Part shown: in pieces, positions 1 through 7,834 of the stretch
Position numbering within the stretch: position 1 is the stretch's first letter
Layout of the letters: the number at the start of each line of letters is the position of its first letter
NCBI RefSeq assembly: GCF_021227995.1
Contig: NZ_CP089301.1
Location: 3,906,001 to 3,970,000, forward strand
DNA from: Novosphingobium kaempferiae
Lineage (GTDB): Bacteria; Pseudomonadota; Alphaproteobacteria; Sphingomonadales; Sphingomonadaceae
DNA: 64,000 nucleotides
Direction: 5' to 3'
The notes under the pieces: generated by a model
Databases searched by the model: none
What the model was told of the DNA's origin: nothing
The model's input: the letters and a program-made list of their open reading frames with translations, nothing else
Translations under genes and position numbers: made by a program

Positions 1-385
1 GCAGCAGCAGCACCAGCCCCGTTTCGAAGAACAGCGGCAGGCCGATCAGCAACGCGGTGAACAGGCTCGCCCACGGTGCGCCGCGAACGCCAGACACGCG
101 CAATGCTGCACGCGCGAGACCGCCCGCACCGTCCGACAGCTGCAGCATGGCGCCAAGCCCGAGGCCGAGCGCGACGACGAGGCCGGTTCCGCCGAGGATC
201 GTTCCCGCACCCTTCTCGACCGCTTCCGCCGTCTTCTCCAGCGGGATCCCGGCGAGCAGGCCGACAGTGAACGCGCCGCACAGCAGGCCGATGAACGGAT
301 GCAGCCGTCCGCGCACGATCAGCAGGATCGAAAGCGCGATACCGGTGATGGCGGAAAGGACGAGCCGGTAGTCTTCCGGCGTCAT
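1..385 (-). CDS. GntP-family aldonate (gluconate-type) permease, N-terminal part
   Basis: Reading leftwards from an ATG at 385, an open frame of about 128 residues runs off the window edge. It starts MTPEDYRLVL, has a first membrane helix followed by a Gly-rich second helix, and contains IGLPLFFETGLVLLL, which closely matches the conserved stretch of GntP-type H+/gluconate symporters. Members of that family import gluconate and related aldonates through the inner membrane. The rest of the protein (family length about 440-450) lies outside the window. It is divergent from the LuxR/oxidoreductase/lactonase genes, so uptake of the aldonate they would make is a sensible role. Substrate is inferred, family is well supported. 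Confidence 0.85.
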   Translation of the reverse strand, partial: MTPEDYRLVLSAITGIALSILLIVRGRLHPFIGLLCGAFTVGLLAGIPLEKTAEAVEKGAGTILGGTGLVVALGLGLGAMLQLSDGAGGLARAALRVSGVRGAPWASLFTALLIGLPLFFETGLVLLL

Positions 386-520
386 GAACGCGCAGTCCCG
401 GCCACGATATGCTGCACGCGGCGGCGGCCTTCGGGCAACCGCACAAGACGTAATGACGATGTCATCCGTTCCCTCTCCCTTGTCGACGATTCGCGCTGCC
501 GTTGAAGCGCGTTCGCCTGA

Positions 521-537
521 AACCTGTTGGACAGGTT
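521..537. promoter_or_regulatory. 7-3-7 palindrome, candidate operator
   Basis: AACCTGT-tgg-ACAGGTT is a perfect inverted repeat with 7-bp arms. It lies in the 316-bp divergent gap between the permease and the LuxR-type gene, which otherwise shows only the promoter below. A second copy of the half AACCTGTC occurs at 596-603, inside the spacer of that promoter. This spacing suits a dimeric repressor, but which regulator binds is unknown. Confidence 0.45.
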
Positions 538-592
538 ATAGCTCGAATTAGGCGATGTACTAGAGAATTTCGAAGTATCGGCGATTTTTCGC

Positions 593-621
593 TTGAACCT
601 GTCAGACTGATTCCCTTATCA
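593..621 (+). promoter_or_regulatory. sigma-70-like promoter for the LuxR/oxidoreductase/lactonase genes
   Basis: TTGAAC at 593-598 and TTATCA at 616-621 are separated by 17 bp, about 80 bp upstream of the LuxR-type start codon. The AACCTGTC half site overlaps the -35 box and spacer, so binding there would block RNA polymerase. Assignment is by eye from consensus. Confidence 0.45.
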
Positions 622-701
622 TCGCCTTCAATGAAATCCGGCAACGGCGGTCGGGATTCCGGCTGCCACCATCAAACTGGGTCATGTCGAGGGAGAGTGA
701 G

Positions 702-959
702 ATGCACCTTGTTGCGGATCCTTGTGTCGTTCCCACCGCTCCGGGCGAACCGGATGCTCCCCATCTCACGCCCACGCAGCTCAAGGTGCTGCGCTGCGTC
801 CATTCGGGCCTGCTGAACAAGCAGATCGCCTACGAACTCGGCATGGCCGAGGCGACGGTGAAGGTCCACATGACCGCCCTGATGCGCAAGCTGAACGTGC
901 GCAACCGGACCCAGGCGGCGATCGCCGCAGGCCGTCTCGAAGGCGCGGCCGCGTTCTGA
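702..959 (+). CDS. Orphan LuxR-type helix-turn-helix regulator
   Basis: An 85-residue protein made almost wholly of a GerE/LuxR DNA-binding domain: LTPTQLKVLRCVHSGLLNKQ and AEATVKVHMTALMRKL form the helix-turn-helix. There is no receiver or autoinducer domain, unlike typical 200-250 residue LuxR/NarL proteins. The ATG at 702 is chosen over one at 684 because GGGAG sits 6 nt upstream. It precedes the oxidoreductase by 43 bp in the same direction and is probably its local regulator or part of the same transcript. What signal it senses cannot be read from the sequence. Confidence 0.8.
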   Translation: MHLVADPCVVPTAPGEPDAPHLTPTQLKVLRCVHSGLLNKQIAYELGMAEATVKVHMTALMRKLNVRNRTQAAIAAGRLEGAAAF

Positions 960-1002
960 GCAACGCTTGGCCGAAGTGCCGGTGCGAATTGGGGAGAGGG
1001 TG

Positions 1003-2106
1003 ATGTCGGCAGGTTCTCGGCGCGATGTTCTGGGCGGTCTCGGCGCGGGCCTCGTGCTTGCGGGAATGGGTGCGGGCCGGGCGATCGGCGCGCCGCGCAA
1101 GATCGGCTACGCGGTGGTCGGCCTCGGCTACTATGCGACCCGGCAGATCATGCCCAACTTCGCAGGGTGTGAGCATTCGAGCCTCGTCGCGCTGGTCAGC
1201 GGCACGCCTGCCAAGCTGGATCAGTACGGCGCCGAATACGGCATCCCGAAGACGCACCGCTACAGCTACGCGGACTTCGACCGCATCCGCGACAATCCGG
1301 ATATCGACGCGGTCTACATCGTGCTGCCCAACAGCCTCCATGCCGAGTACACGGTGCGCGCCGCGCAGGCGGGCAAGCATGTCATGTGCGAAAAGCCGAT
1401 GGCGACCTCGGTGGCCGAGTGCGAGACGATGATCGCCGCCTGCCGCAAGGCCGGGAAGAAGCTGATGATCGGCTACCGCTCGCGCTTCGAGCCTTACAAT
1501 CGCCTTGCGATAGAACTCGCGCGCGGCGGCCATGTCGGCCCGACGAGGCTCATCACGGCGGAGCACGGTTTTCCGATCCAGCCCGGCCAGTGGCGTCTCG
1601 ACAAGCCGCTGTCCGGTGGCGGCTCGATGATGGACATCGGCATCTACAGCCTGAACGCCGCGCGCTACCTCACCGGGGAAGAGCCCGTCGAAGTCAGCGC
1701 GATCGAGTCCACCGACCGCTCCGATCCGCGCTTTCGCACCGTGGAGGACCGCATCACGTTCGCGCTGCGCTTTCCTTCGGGGATCGAGGCGAACTGCATC
1801 TCCAGCTACAGTTCCGCGCACAACGGCTATCGCGTCATCGGCACCGAGGGGTGGATCGGCATGGAGCCCGCGACGCCCTATACCGGCCAGACCATGATGA
1901 TCCGCAAGGGCAACAAGACCGAACCGCGCGTCCTGCCTGCCCCGGCGAAGAACCAGTTCGCGGGGCAGCTGGACCATCTCGCAGAGTGCGTCCTGAACGG
2001 CACGACGCCCATCGTCGCCGGGGAGGAGGGCCTTGCCGACTTGCGCGTGATCGAGGCGATCTACCGCTCCGCCGCCGAGCGCCGCCATGTGAGTCTGCGC
2101 GCATGA
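1003..2106 (+). CDS. Tat-exported Gfo/Idh/MocA-family oxidoreductase (glucose-fructose oxidoreductase-like)
   Basis: 367 residues. The N-terminus carries SRRDVLGG followed by a hydrophobic stretch, a Tat signal, so the enzyme folds with its cofactor and acts in the periplasm. A Rossmann motif (VVGLGYYATRQI, about residues 38-49) and the family motif CEKPMA with Lys131 follow. The C-terminal part holds the usual Gfo/Idh GGSMMDIG region. The ATG at 1003 is preceded by GGGGAGAGG; an upstream TTG is less likely. Periplasmic glucose-fructose oxidoreductases use a tightly held NADP and make a sugar lactone. The stop overlaps the start of the lactonase gene (ATGA), so the two products are probably made in equal amounts and act in sequence. 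Exact sugar is not known. Confidence 0.87.
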   Translation: MSAGSRRDVLGGLGAGLVLAGMGAGRAIGAPRKIGYAVVGLGYYATRQIMPNFAGCEHSSLVALVSGTPAKLDQYGAEYGIPKTHRYSYADFDRIRDNPDIDAVYIVLPNSLHAEYTVRAAQAGKHVMCEKPMATSVAECETMIAACRKAGKKLMIGYRSRFEPYNRLAIELARGGHVGPTRLITAEHGFPIQPGQWRLDKPLSGGGSMMDIGIYSLNAARYLTGEEPVEVSAIESTDRSDPRFRTVEDRITFALRFPSGIEANCISSYSSAHNGYRVIGTEGWIGMEPATPYTGQTMMIRKGNKTEPRVLPAPAKNQFAGQLDHLAECVLNGTTPIVAGEEGLADLRVIEAIYRSAAERRHVSLRA

Positions 2107-3113
2107 TCGACCGCCGTGCGCTGCTGGCGGGCCTGGCCGCGGTGCCGATGCTCGGTGCCGCCCGTGCGCTCGCGGCGGAGAAGGAAGCCGCATTCGAAGG
2201 CGTGCGCCGCCTCGATCCCGAACTCGACCGTATCGTCTCCGTCGATGCGCGCGTGGACGTGCTCGGGCGGGGCTATCGCTGGGCGGAAGGGCCGGTCTGG
2301 CTGCCTTCCGAAGACTGCCTGCTCTTTGGCGATCCGGGCAACAACATCATCCATCGCTGGCGCGAGGGGCAGGGGATCTCGACCTTCCTCTCGCCTTCCG
2401 GCCATCCGCTGCCGGTGCCGCCGAGCATCAGTGAGCCGGGGCTGAATGGCATCGCGCTCGACGGCAAGGGCGGGCTGGTCGGTGCCAACAGCGGCTCACG
2501 CTCGATCGACTGCATCGACCTCGCGACGATGCAGCGCACCACGCTGGTGGACAGGTTCGAGGGCAAGCGCTTCAACAGCCCGAACGACCTGTGCATCGCT
2601 TCGTCGGGTGCGATCTACTTCACCGATCCGACTTACGGCCTTGCCGGTGGGGACGATTCCCCGCTGCGCGAACTGGCGTGGTGCGGGCTCTATCGGCTGT
2701 CGCCCGACGGCAAGGTGGCGTTGTTCGACCGCACCCACCGCAGGCCGAACGGCGTCGCGCTGTCGCCGGACGAAAAGACGCTCTACCTCGCGCTTTCGGA
2801 CGAGAAGGAGCCCGAAGTGCTGGCCTACGCGCTCGATGCCAAGGGCATGCCCACGGGCCAGCGCCGTTTCCGTGACATGCGTCCGCAATACGATGCCGGG
2901 CTGCCCGGCCTGCCGGATGGCATCAAAGTCAGCCCAAGAGGCGACGTCTTCGCCACCGGGCCGGGCGGCGTCCATGTCTGTTCCGCGGACGGGCGACTGC
3001 TGGGGATCATCGGTACCGGAAAGCCGGTTGCGAACTGTGCTCTGGGATCGAAAGGGCGGCTGTTCATGACCTCGTTCGATCGTCTGGCAGTGGTTACTCT
3101 CAAGCAGACCTGA
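2103..3113 (+). CDS. SMP-30/gluconolactonase-family lactonase, exported
   Basis: 336 residues with MIDRRALLAG and a hydrophobic run ending ARALAA, a Tat-like export signal. The beta-propeller metal ligands of SMP-30/gluconolactonases are recognisable: Glu62 in RWAEGPVW, Asn in NSPNDLCI and Asp in LPDGIKVSP. The family hydrolyses sugar lactones such as gluconolactone to the open acid using a divalent metal. Start codon overlaps the stop of the oxidoreductase by 4 nt. The acid formed would be a substrate for the GntP-type permease encoded divergently at the left edge. The pathway is inferred from this neighbourhood. Confidence 0.88.
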   Translation: MIDRRALLAGLAAVPMLGAARALAAEKEAAFEGVRRLDPELDRIVSVDARVDVLGRGYRWAEGPVWLPSEDCLLFGDPGNNIIHRWREGQGISTFLSPSGHPLPVPPSISEPGLNGIALDGKGGLVGANSGSRSIDCIDLATMQRTTLVDRFEGKRFNSPNDLCIASSGAIYFTDPTYGLAGGDDSPLRELAWCGLYRLSPDGKVALFDRTHRRPNGVALSPDEKTLYLALSDEKEPEVLAYALDAKGMPTGQRRFRDMRPQYDAGLPGLPDGIKVSPRGDVFATGPGGVHVCSADGRLLGIIGTGKPVANCALGSKGRLFMTSFDRLAVVTLKQT

Positions 3114-3637
3114 CGCCTCGTGGCGAATCGGTGTCGGAGTGTTTCCGAGTCGCCAGGCTCCCCGCCCGGCGCGGTGGGTTTGCGCTAACCTTGCAGGCCA
3201 TTTTTCCACCCTCGAAGTGTTGCTGAAAGGCATCTGTTCGGCAGGAGAATGGTCGCGAGGATCTCGCGCCATTCACCCGGCATTGTCCGTTGGGAGCGTT
3301 ACCGGATGGATCGCAGTCTTGACCTGAATGTAGATGCTAAAGGTCGGAAATACGTAGGTGCAAGCGCTGGCAAGATGATCGTCAAATCACCGTTAAACAT
3401 CGCCATTTTTCGCGCGTTTTTGCGCATCTGAAAATTAGTTTCACAAGAGAAATGATGCCTCGACGCACATTTCCCTACGGTTGATCCGATTTATGGTATC
3501 GCTCTCATAAATCGTTTGACCGAGACATTGGCGAGGCCTAATCGCCTAGTCCGACAAATAGTCGCGATAGCGACAAAGTCGATCGGTGGGGAGGATGGAA
3601 CGTGATGCCTCTCTGCATTGGAGTCAGGAGGGGAATC
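3114..3637. other. 524-bp intergenic leader of the TonB-dependent receptor
   Basis: No convincing gene is present; two short open frames (3139-3327 and 3249-3431) lack proper ribosome binding sites. The right half is AT-richer than its surroundings and holds the candidate operator and promoter at 3493-3544 plus a small palindrome GTCGC-gata-GCGAC at about 3561-3574. Confidence 0.5.
3493..3544 (+). promoter_or_regulatory. Candidate LacI-type operator and sigma-70-like promoter for the receptor
   Basis: ATGGTATCGCTCTCAT (3493-3508) is an imperfect palindrome centred on CG, the layout of LacI/GalR-family operators. Just downstream, TTGACC (3516-3521) and TAATCG (3539-3544) are 17 bp apart. A related TGGTAGCGATATCG lies upstream of the GH74 gene at 7768-7781, suggesting shared control. 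No LacI-type regulator gene is in the window. Confidence 0.4.
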
Positions 3638-6526
3638 ATGCGTAAATCCAAGTTCCACACCCGTGCGAGCGCCATCTGCCTGGCGATGCTGTCGGTGGCC
3701 GCAACGCCGCAGGCCTATGCGCAGTCTGCCGACGACACCGCATCGGTGAGCGGCGATGAAGCCGAGGCGATCGTCGTGACCGGCCGCCGCGCGGCTCTCG
3801 AGTCCGCCGAGAACCGCAAGAAGAACGCGATCTCGATCGTGGACTCCGTCGTGGCCGATGACGCGGGCAAATTGCCTGACAATTCAATCACCGAAGTCCT
3901 GCAGCGCGTTCCCGGCGTGACCATCGTCCGCTTCGCCGCGATCAACGATCCGGACCACTATTCGGTCGAAGGCTCGGGCATCCAGATCCGCGGCCTGTCC
4001 GGCGTCGCCTCGCGCCTCAACGGCCGCGAAATCTTCAGCGCAAATGCCGGTCGTTCGCTCCTCTGGGGCGACGTGACGCCCGAACTCATGCAGGCCGTCG
4101 ACGTCTACAAGTCCTCGTCCGCCGACCAGATCGAAGGCGGCACCGGCGGCTCGGTCGACCTGCGCACCAAGCTGCCGTTCGACTTCAGCGAAGGCCTGCA
4201 CTTCGCAGGCAGCGGCGACCTCAGCTTCGGCGACCTTGCGCTCAAGACCGACTACTCGATCTCCGGCCTCGTCGCAGGCAAGTGGAATACCGGCATCGGC
4301 GACATCGGCTTCGTGCTCGACGGCGCGTTCAGCCAGTTAACCTCGACCTCGCAGTTCGTGCGCATGGAGCCGATGTTCCGCACGCGCATCTCGGGCGACG
4401 ACTACTTCATCCCCGGCGGCTACGCCTATGGACAGGAAGACTTCCGCCGCAAGCGTGACGGCCTCTACGCCGCCGTGCAGTGGGCGCCCAGCAACGACCT
4501 GACGTTCACCGGCGTGTTCTTCCAGTCGCGCTACCGCAGCCGCTCGGACGAGTTCGGCTCGTTCGTGACCTCGCAGGGACTGGCGGTCGATCCGAGCCAG
4601 AGCACCTTCGACGACTTCGGCGGCCTGATCTCGTCGCCTGCCGTGTTCCAGCGCGACAGCGCGACCTTCCTGCCCAGCGACGCGCCGATCACCACCGGCG
4701 GCACTACCGGCGCCTGGCAGAACCGCACCAAGACGCAGGACATCTCGGGCTCGGTCAAGTGGAACCCGGGCGGCGGCCCGCTCACCGTCGATGCGGCGTA
4801 CCAGCACATCACGTCGACTTCGAAGCAGCACCGCATGAACCTGTTCCGCACGGTCGATTTCCCGACCAGCTACGGGCTCGATCTCAGTGGCAAGCTGCCC
4901 TCGATCACTGTCGCCGACTCCTTCGTGCCGAACCTGCTCGATCCGGCGAACTATGCCTGGCAGGCGGCGATGCCGCATGACGAGGACAACCGCGGCAAGC
5001 TGGACTCCGCCTCGCTCGACCTGACTTACGCGATCGGCGAAGGCTTCCTGAAGTCGGTAAAGGTGGGCGGCCGCTGGGCCGAGCGCACCGAGCGCGACTT
5101 CAACAACGGCTACGCATGGGCTCCGCTGGGCGTGGTCTGGAACGGCTTCCCGGTCATTCCGTTCTCGCAGAGCCGTCCAGGCGATTACCCGCTCTACACC
5201 TTCAAAAACTTCTTCCACGGCGGCATCGACCTGCCCGCCAGCCAGTACTTCCCCTCGACCGACTTCGCGCACAACGTCGGCGTGGACGAGATCCACGACA
5301 TCTACGGCGGCGAGGCCGGACGTCCCGAAGGCTTCGTGCTGCCCAACGACCGGACCGACTACAGCACCAAGACGCTGGCCGGTTACGCGATGCTCAACTT
5401 CGGCAGCGAGTGGGGTGAATCCTCGCTCACCGGCAACGTCGGCGCGCGCGTGGTCAACGTGAAGAACGCCAGCTCCGGCTACTTCCAGCAGAACACGGCA
5501 AGCTTCGTGCGTAACGGTGTGATCTATACCCTCAGCGACGCAGCGCAGGTGCGCGGCGGCGGTGCGGAGTTCACCCGCGTGCTGCCTGCCGTCAACGTGA
5601 CCTATTCGCCGACCGATCCCGTCAAGATCCGCGCGGCCTACAACATCACGATGGACAACCAGTCGTTCAACGCCCTGCGCGCTTCCGGCAGCCTGAGCGC
5701 GCAGACGACCGGCAACGGCACCCCGCCGCAGTTCGCCAACTACACCACGACTACCGGCGACCCGACGCTCAAGCCGACGATGTCGAACAACTTCGACCTC
5801 TCGGTGGAATGGTATCCGAGCCCGGGCACCAGCCTCCATGCGGCGGCATTCTACAAGCGCATCACCGACTCCGTCGTCTACGGTTCGACCCAGCGCGCGG
5901 TGACGGTGACGTTCGCCGACGGCACCACCGAGCAGGCGATGGCGACCACCAACGACGCCCGCACGGCGGACAAGGCGGCGACGGTGAAGGGCTTCGAGCT
6001 GGGCGGTCGCCTGTTCCTCGACCAGCTTCCGGGCTGGCTCTCGGGCATCGGTCTGGAGGCGAACTACACGTTCCTCGACAGCAAGAACCCGGGCGACCTG
6101 TACTACGACATCGACGGCGTGGCACATAACGACGTGCCGCTTCAGGGCCTGTCGAAGCACAACGTCAACGTGGCGTTCCTCTACGAGCACAATCCGTTCT
6201 CGCTGCGGGTCGCCTACAGCTGGCGTTCGAAGTACCTCCAGTCGACCAACGCCAACGGTACGAACCAGAGCTACAACTTCTTCACCGCACCGGGCGTCAG
6301 CAGCAATATCGCCACCAATCTGCCCGTCTACGGTGACGACTACGGCACGCTCGATGCAGGCGTGACGCTGCGCGTGAATGACAACCTCTCGGTGCAGCTG
6401 CAGGGCACCAACCTGCTCAACGCCACCCAGAAGACGCTCATGGGCGGCTATCCGGGCGAGCTCTACGGCCGCAGCTGGTTCCAGAGCGACCGTCGCTACC
6501 GCATGGGCATGAACATCACTTTCTGA
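3638..6526 (+). CDS. TonB-dependent outer-membrane receptor, glycan-locus type
   Basis: 962 residues. The ATG at 3638 follows AGGAGGGG and opens a signal peptide ending ATPQAYAQ. EAIVVTGRR is the TonB box region, followed by a plug domain (KNAISIVDSVVADDAGKLPD, then EVLQRVPGVTI and IQIRGLSG). A large barrel ends in YRMGMNITF, with the terminal aromatic residue needed for barrel assembly. The length and plug type match the long Xanthomonas/Caulobacter class of receptors often used for oligosaccharides. It sits between the lactonase genes and the esterase/GH74 genes, so import of xyloglucan oligosaccharides is the likely role, by inference. Confidence 0.9.
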   Translation: MRKSKFHTRASAICLAMLSVAATPQAYAQSADDTASVSGDEAEAIVVTGRRAALESAENRKKNAISIVDSVVADDAGKLPDNSITEVLQRVPGVTIVRFAAINDPDHYSVEGSGIQIRGLSGVASRLNGREIFSANAGRSLLWGDVTPELMQAVDVYKSSSADQIEGGTGGSVDLRTKLPFDFSEGLHFAGSGDLSFGDLALKTDYSISGLVAGKWNTGIGDIGFVLDGAFSQLTSTSQFVRMEPMFRTRISGDDYFIPGGYAYGQEDFRRKRDGLYAAVQWAPSNDLTFTGVFFQSRYRSRSDEFGSFVTSQGLAVDPSQSTFDDFGGLISSPAVFQRDSATFLPSDAPITTGGTTGAWQNRTKTQDISGSVKWNPGGGPLTVDAAYQHITSTSKQHRMNLFRTVDFPTSYGLDLSGKLPSITVADSFVPNLLDPANYAWQAAMPHDEDNRGKLDSASLDLTYAIGEGFLKSVKVGGRWAERTERDFNNGYAWAPLGVVWNGFPVIPFSQSRPGDYPLYTFKNFFHGGIDLPASQYFPSTDFAHNVGVDEIHDIYGGEAGRPEGFVLPNDRTDYSTKTLAGYAMLNFGSEWGESSLTGNVGARVVNVKNASSGYFQQNTASFVRNGVIYTLSDAAQVRGGGAEFTRVLPAVNVTYSPTDPVKIRAAYNITMDNQSFNALRASGSLSAQTTGNGTPPQFANYTTTTGDPTLKPTMSNNFDLSVEWYPSPGTSLHAAAFYKRITDSVVYGSTQRAVTVTFADGTTEQAMATTNDARTADKAATVKGFELGGRLFLDQLPGWLSGIGLEANYTFLDSKNPGDLYYDIDGVAHNDVPLQGLSKHNVNVAFLYEHNPFSLRVAYSWRSKYLQSTNANGTNQSYNFFTAPGVSSNIATNLPVYGDDYGTLDAGVTLRVNDNLSVQLQGTNLLNATQKTLMGGYPGELYGRSWFQSDRRYRMGMNITF

Positions 6527-6537
6527 TCTCCCAACGG

Positions 6538-6564
6538 GAGGCGGGTCCGGTTCGGACCCGCCTC
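6538..6564. terminator. Hairpin terminator after the receptor gene
   Basis: GAGGCGGGTCC and GGACCCGCCTC form an 11-bp stem with a 5-nt loop, 12 bp after the receptor stop. Confidence 0.75.
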
Positions 6565-6575
6565 TTGCCGATACG

Positions 6576-6612
6576 AAAGGGCCGCCGTCGCGGGATGCGA
6601 CGGCGGCCCTTT
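6576..6612. terminator. Bidirectional hairpin terminator between convergent genes
   Basis: A perfect 16-bp stem (6576-6591 with 6597-6612, loop GGGAT) carries AAA on its left end and TTT on its right, so it can terminate both the receptor transcript and the esterase transcript. Confidence 0.75.
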
Positions 6613-6634
6613 CTGTCTGCGGGGGCGTTCCGGC

Positions 6635-7642
6635 TCAGGCGGTATGGATGCCGTTGCGCCGTCCATAGGCGTAGAACAGGTCCGGCCAGGCATGGGCGGG
6701 AACGTCGGCCGGCAAGCGCGCGCCGAAGCCGTGGCCGCCCTTGTCGAAGCCGTGGAACTCGGCGGGCCGGTTCTTCGCGAGCATCGCGCCGTACATCGCC
6801 ACGCTGTTGGCGATGGGGACGAGGCCGTCGTCGCTCGCCGCCGCGAGGAAGACCGGCGGGGTGCCTTCGGTCACGCGGTTCTCGACCGAGGCGGCCTTGC
6901 GCTCCGCCGCGCCCGAGTTCGGGCCGAGCAGCGCATCGCGCGATCCGGCGTGGACGAAGGGCTGCGCCAGCGTCACCACCGGATAGATCATGCCGACGAG
7001 GTCGGGCCGCGCCGAGAGCCGGTCGGCTGCGTCCACCGGGGCATAGACGCTCTCGTCGAAGCGCGTGGCGATGCTGCCCGCAAGGTGTCCGCCTGCGGAG
7101 AAGCCGAGCACGGCAAGGCGCGCCGGGTCGATGCCGAACTCTGTCGCGCGCGAGCGCACGAGGCGCACGGCGCGCTGGACGTCCTGCAAGGGCACGGTCG
7201 CGCGGTTCTTCCAGCCTTCGCCGGGCAGGCGGTAGTAGAGGATGAAGCAGGTGACGCCGCGCTCGGTCAGCCAGCGGGCCTGCTCCTCGCCCTCGTTGTC
7301 GATGGAGAGGAAGCCGTAGCCGCCGCCGGGCAGGAGGATGACCGCCGATCCGTCCTGATAGGCGGGGCGGCGCACTTCGACGGTCGGGAGCGCGATGCCG
7401 GTCAGCCAGCGGTCGTCGAAGGCGGGATCGGTCGAACGCTGCTGAAAGGCGCGGGCCGGAGCGGTGGCAGGCGCGGTGACAGGCGCACCGGGCGCCTCGC
7501 CCGGCCACAGCGGGATAGAGGGGCCGGAAAAGGCGATGGCGCGCGGCCCGGCGCCGGCCTTCGAACTCATCGCAGCGGCCGAGAGCCCCGCCACCGCAAG
7601 GTCGCCCAGCAGCGCGCGCCGGGACGTGGTCGTATCGTTCAT
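6635..7642 (-). CDS. Exported alpha/beta-hydrolase, acetyl-xylan-esterase-like
   Basis: 335 residues. The ATG at 7642 is preceded by GAGAGGA; a TTG lies one codon upstream. TSRRALLGDL plus a hydrophobic stretch is a Tat signal. LLPGGGYGFLS gives the oxyanion-hole region, GFSAGGH the nucleophile elbow, ASDDGLVPI the acid and FDKGGHGFG the catalytic histidine. This order matches small esterases of the BD-FAE/acetyl-xylan-esterase kind that remove acyl groups from plant glycans. It is divergent from the GH74 operon across 192 bp. Xyloglucan deacetylation is a reasonable guess from context. Confidence 0.82.
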   Translation of the reverse strand: MNDTTTSRRALLGDLAVAGLSAAAMSSKAGAGPRAIAFSGPSIPLWPGEAPGAPVTAPATAPARAFQQRSTDPAFDDRWLTGIALPTVEVRRPAYQDGSAVILLPGGGYGFLSIDNEGEEQARWLTERGVTCFILYYRLPGEGWKNRATVPLQDVQRAVRLVRSRATEFGIDPARLAVLGFSAGGHLAGSIATRFDESVYAPVDAADRLSARPDLVGMIYPVVTLAQPFVHAGSRDALLGPNSGAAERKAASVENRVTEGTPPVFLAAASDDGLVPIANSVAMYGAMLAKNRPAEFHGFDKGGHGFGARLPADVPAHAWPDLFYAYGRRNGIHTA

Positions 7643-7767
7643 CAAGCTGTCCTCTCCAGGGTATCGGCGCAGGTTAGCGGGTGTTCGATGATTGCGCTAT
7701 CGCAGCGGTGCCAGGCGAGAAAAGATTTATCGGATATTTTTGCGTTTCAGGCATTCCCCTTGGGCAT

Positions 7768-7781
7768 TGGTAGCGATATCG
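7768..7781. promoter_or_regulatory. LacI-like half-palindrome upstream of GH74
   Basis: TGGTAGCGATATCG shares TGGTAnCG with the site before the TonB-dependent receptor. It is in the divergent gap between the esterase and GH74 genes. The match is short and imperfect. Confidence 0.3.
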
Positions 7782-7834
7782 TCGTGCCGATTCCGCACAA
7801 GGCGGCAGAAGCATCGGGACGAGAGGACAGGGCC

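Noticed and set aside
781..2193. Long minus-strand open frame opposite the Gfo/Idh gene
   Set aside because: It mirrors the codon pattern of the real gene, is Arg/Ala/His-rich without any domain, and has no ribosome binding site.
3249..3431. 60-codon frame upstream of the receptor
   Set aside because: An AGGAG is present but only 2 nt from the ATG, and the product has no coherent features.
4337..6190. 617-codon minus-strand frame inside the TonB-dependent receptor gene
   Set aside because: Antisense shadow of a GC-rich gene; the receptor on the plus strand is unmistakable.
6644..7834. Apparent N-terminal extension of GH74
   Set aside because: This part of the frame is antisense to the esterase gene; the TTG at 7835 has a ribosome binding site and signal peptide.
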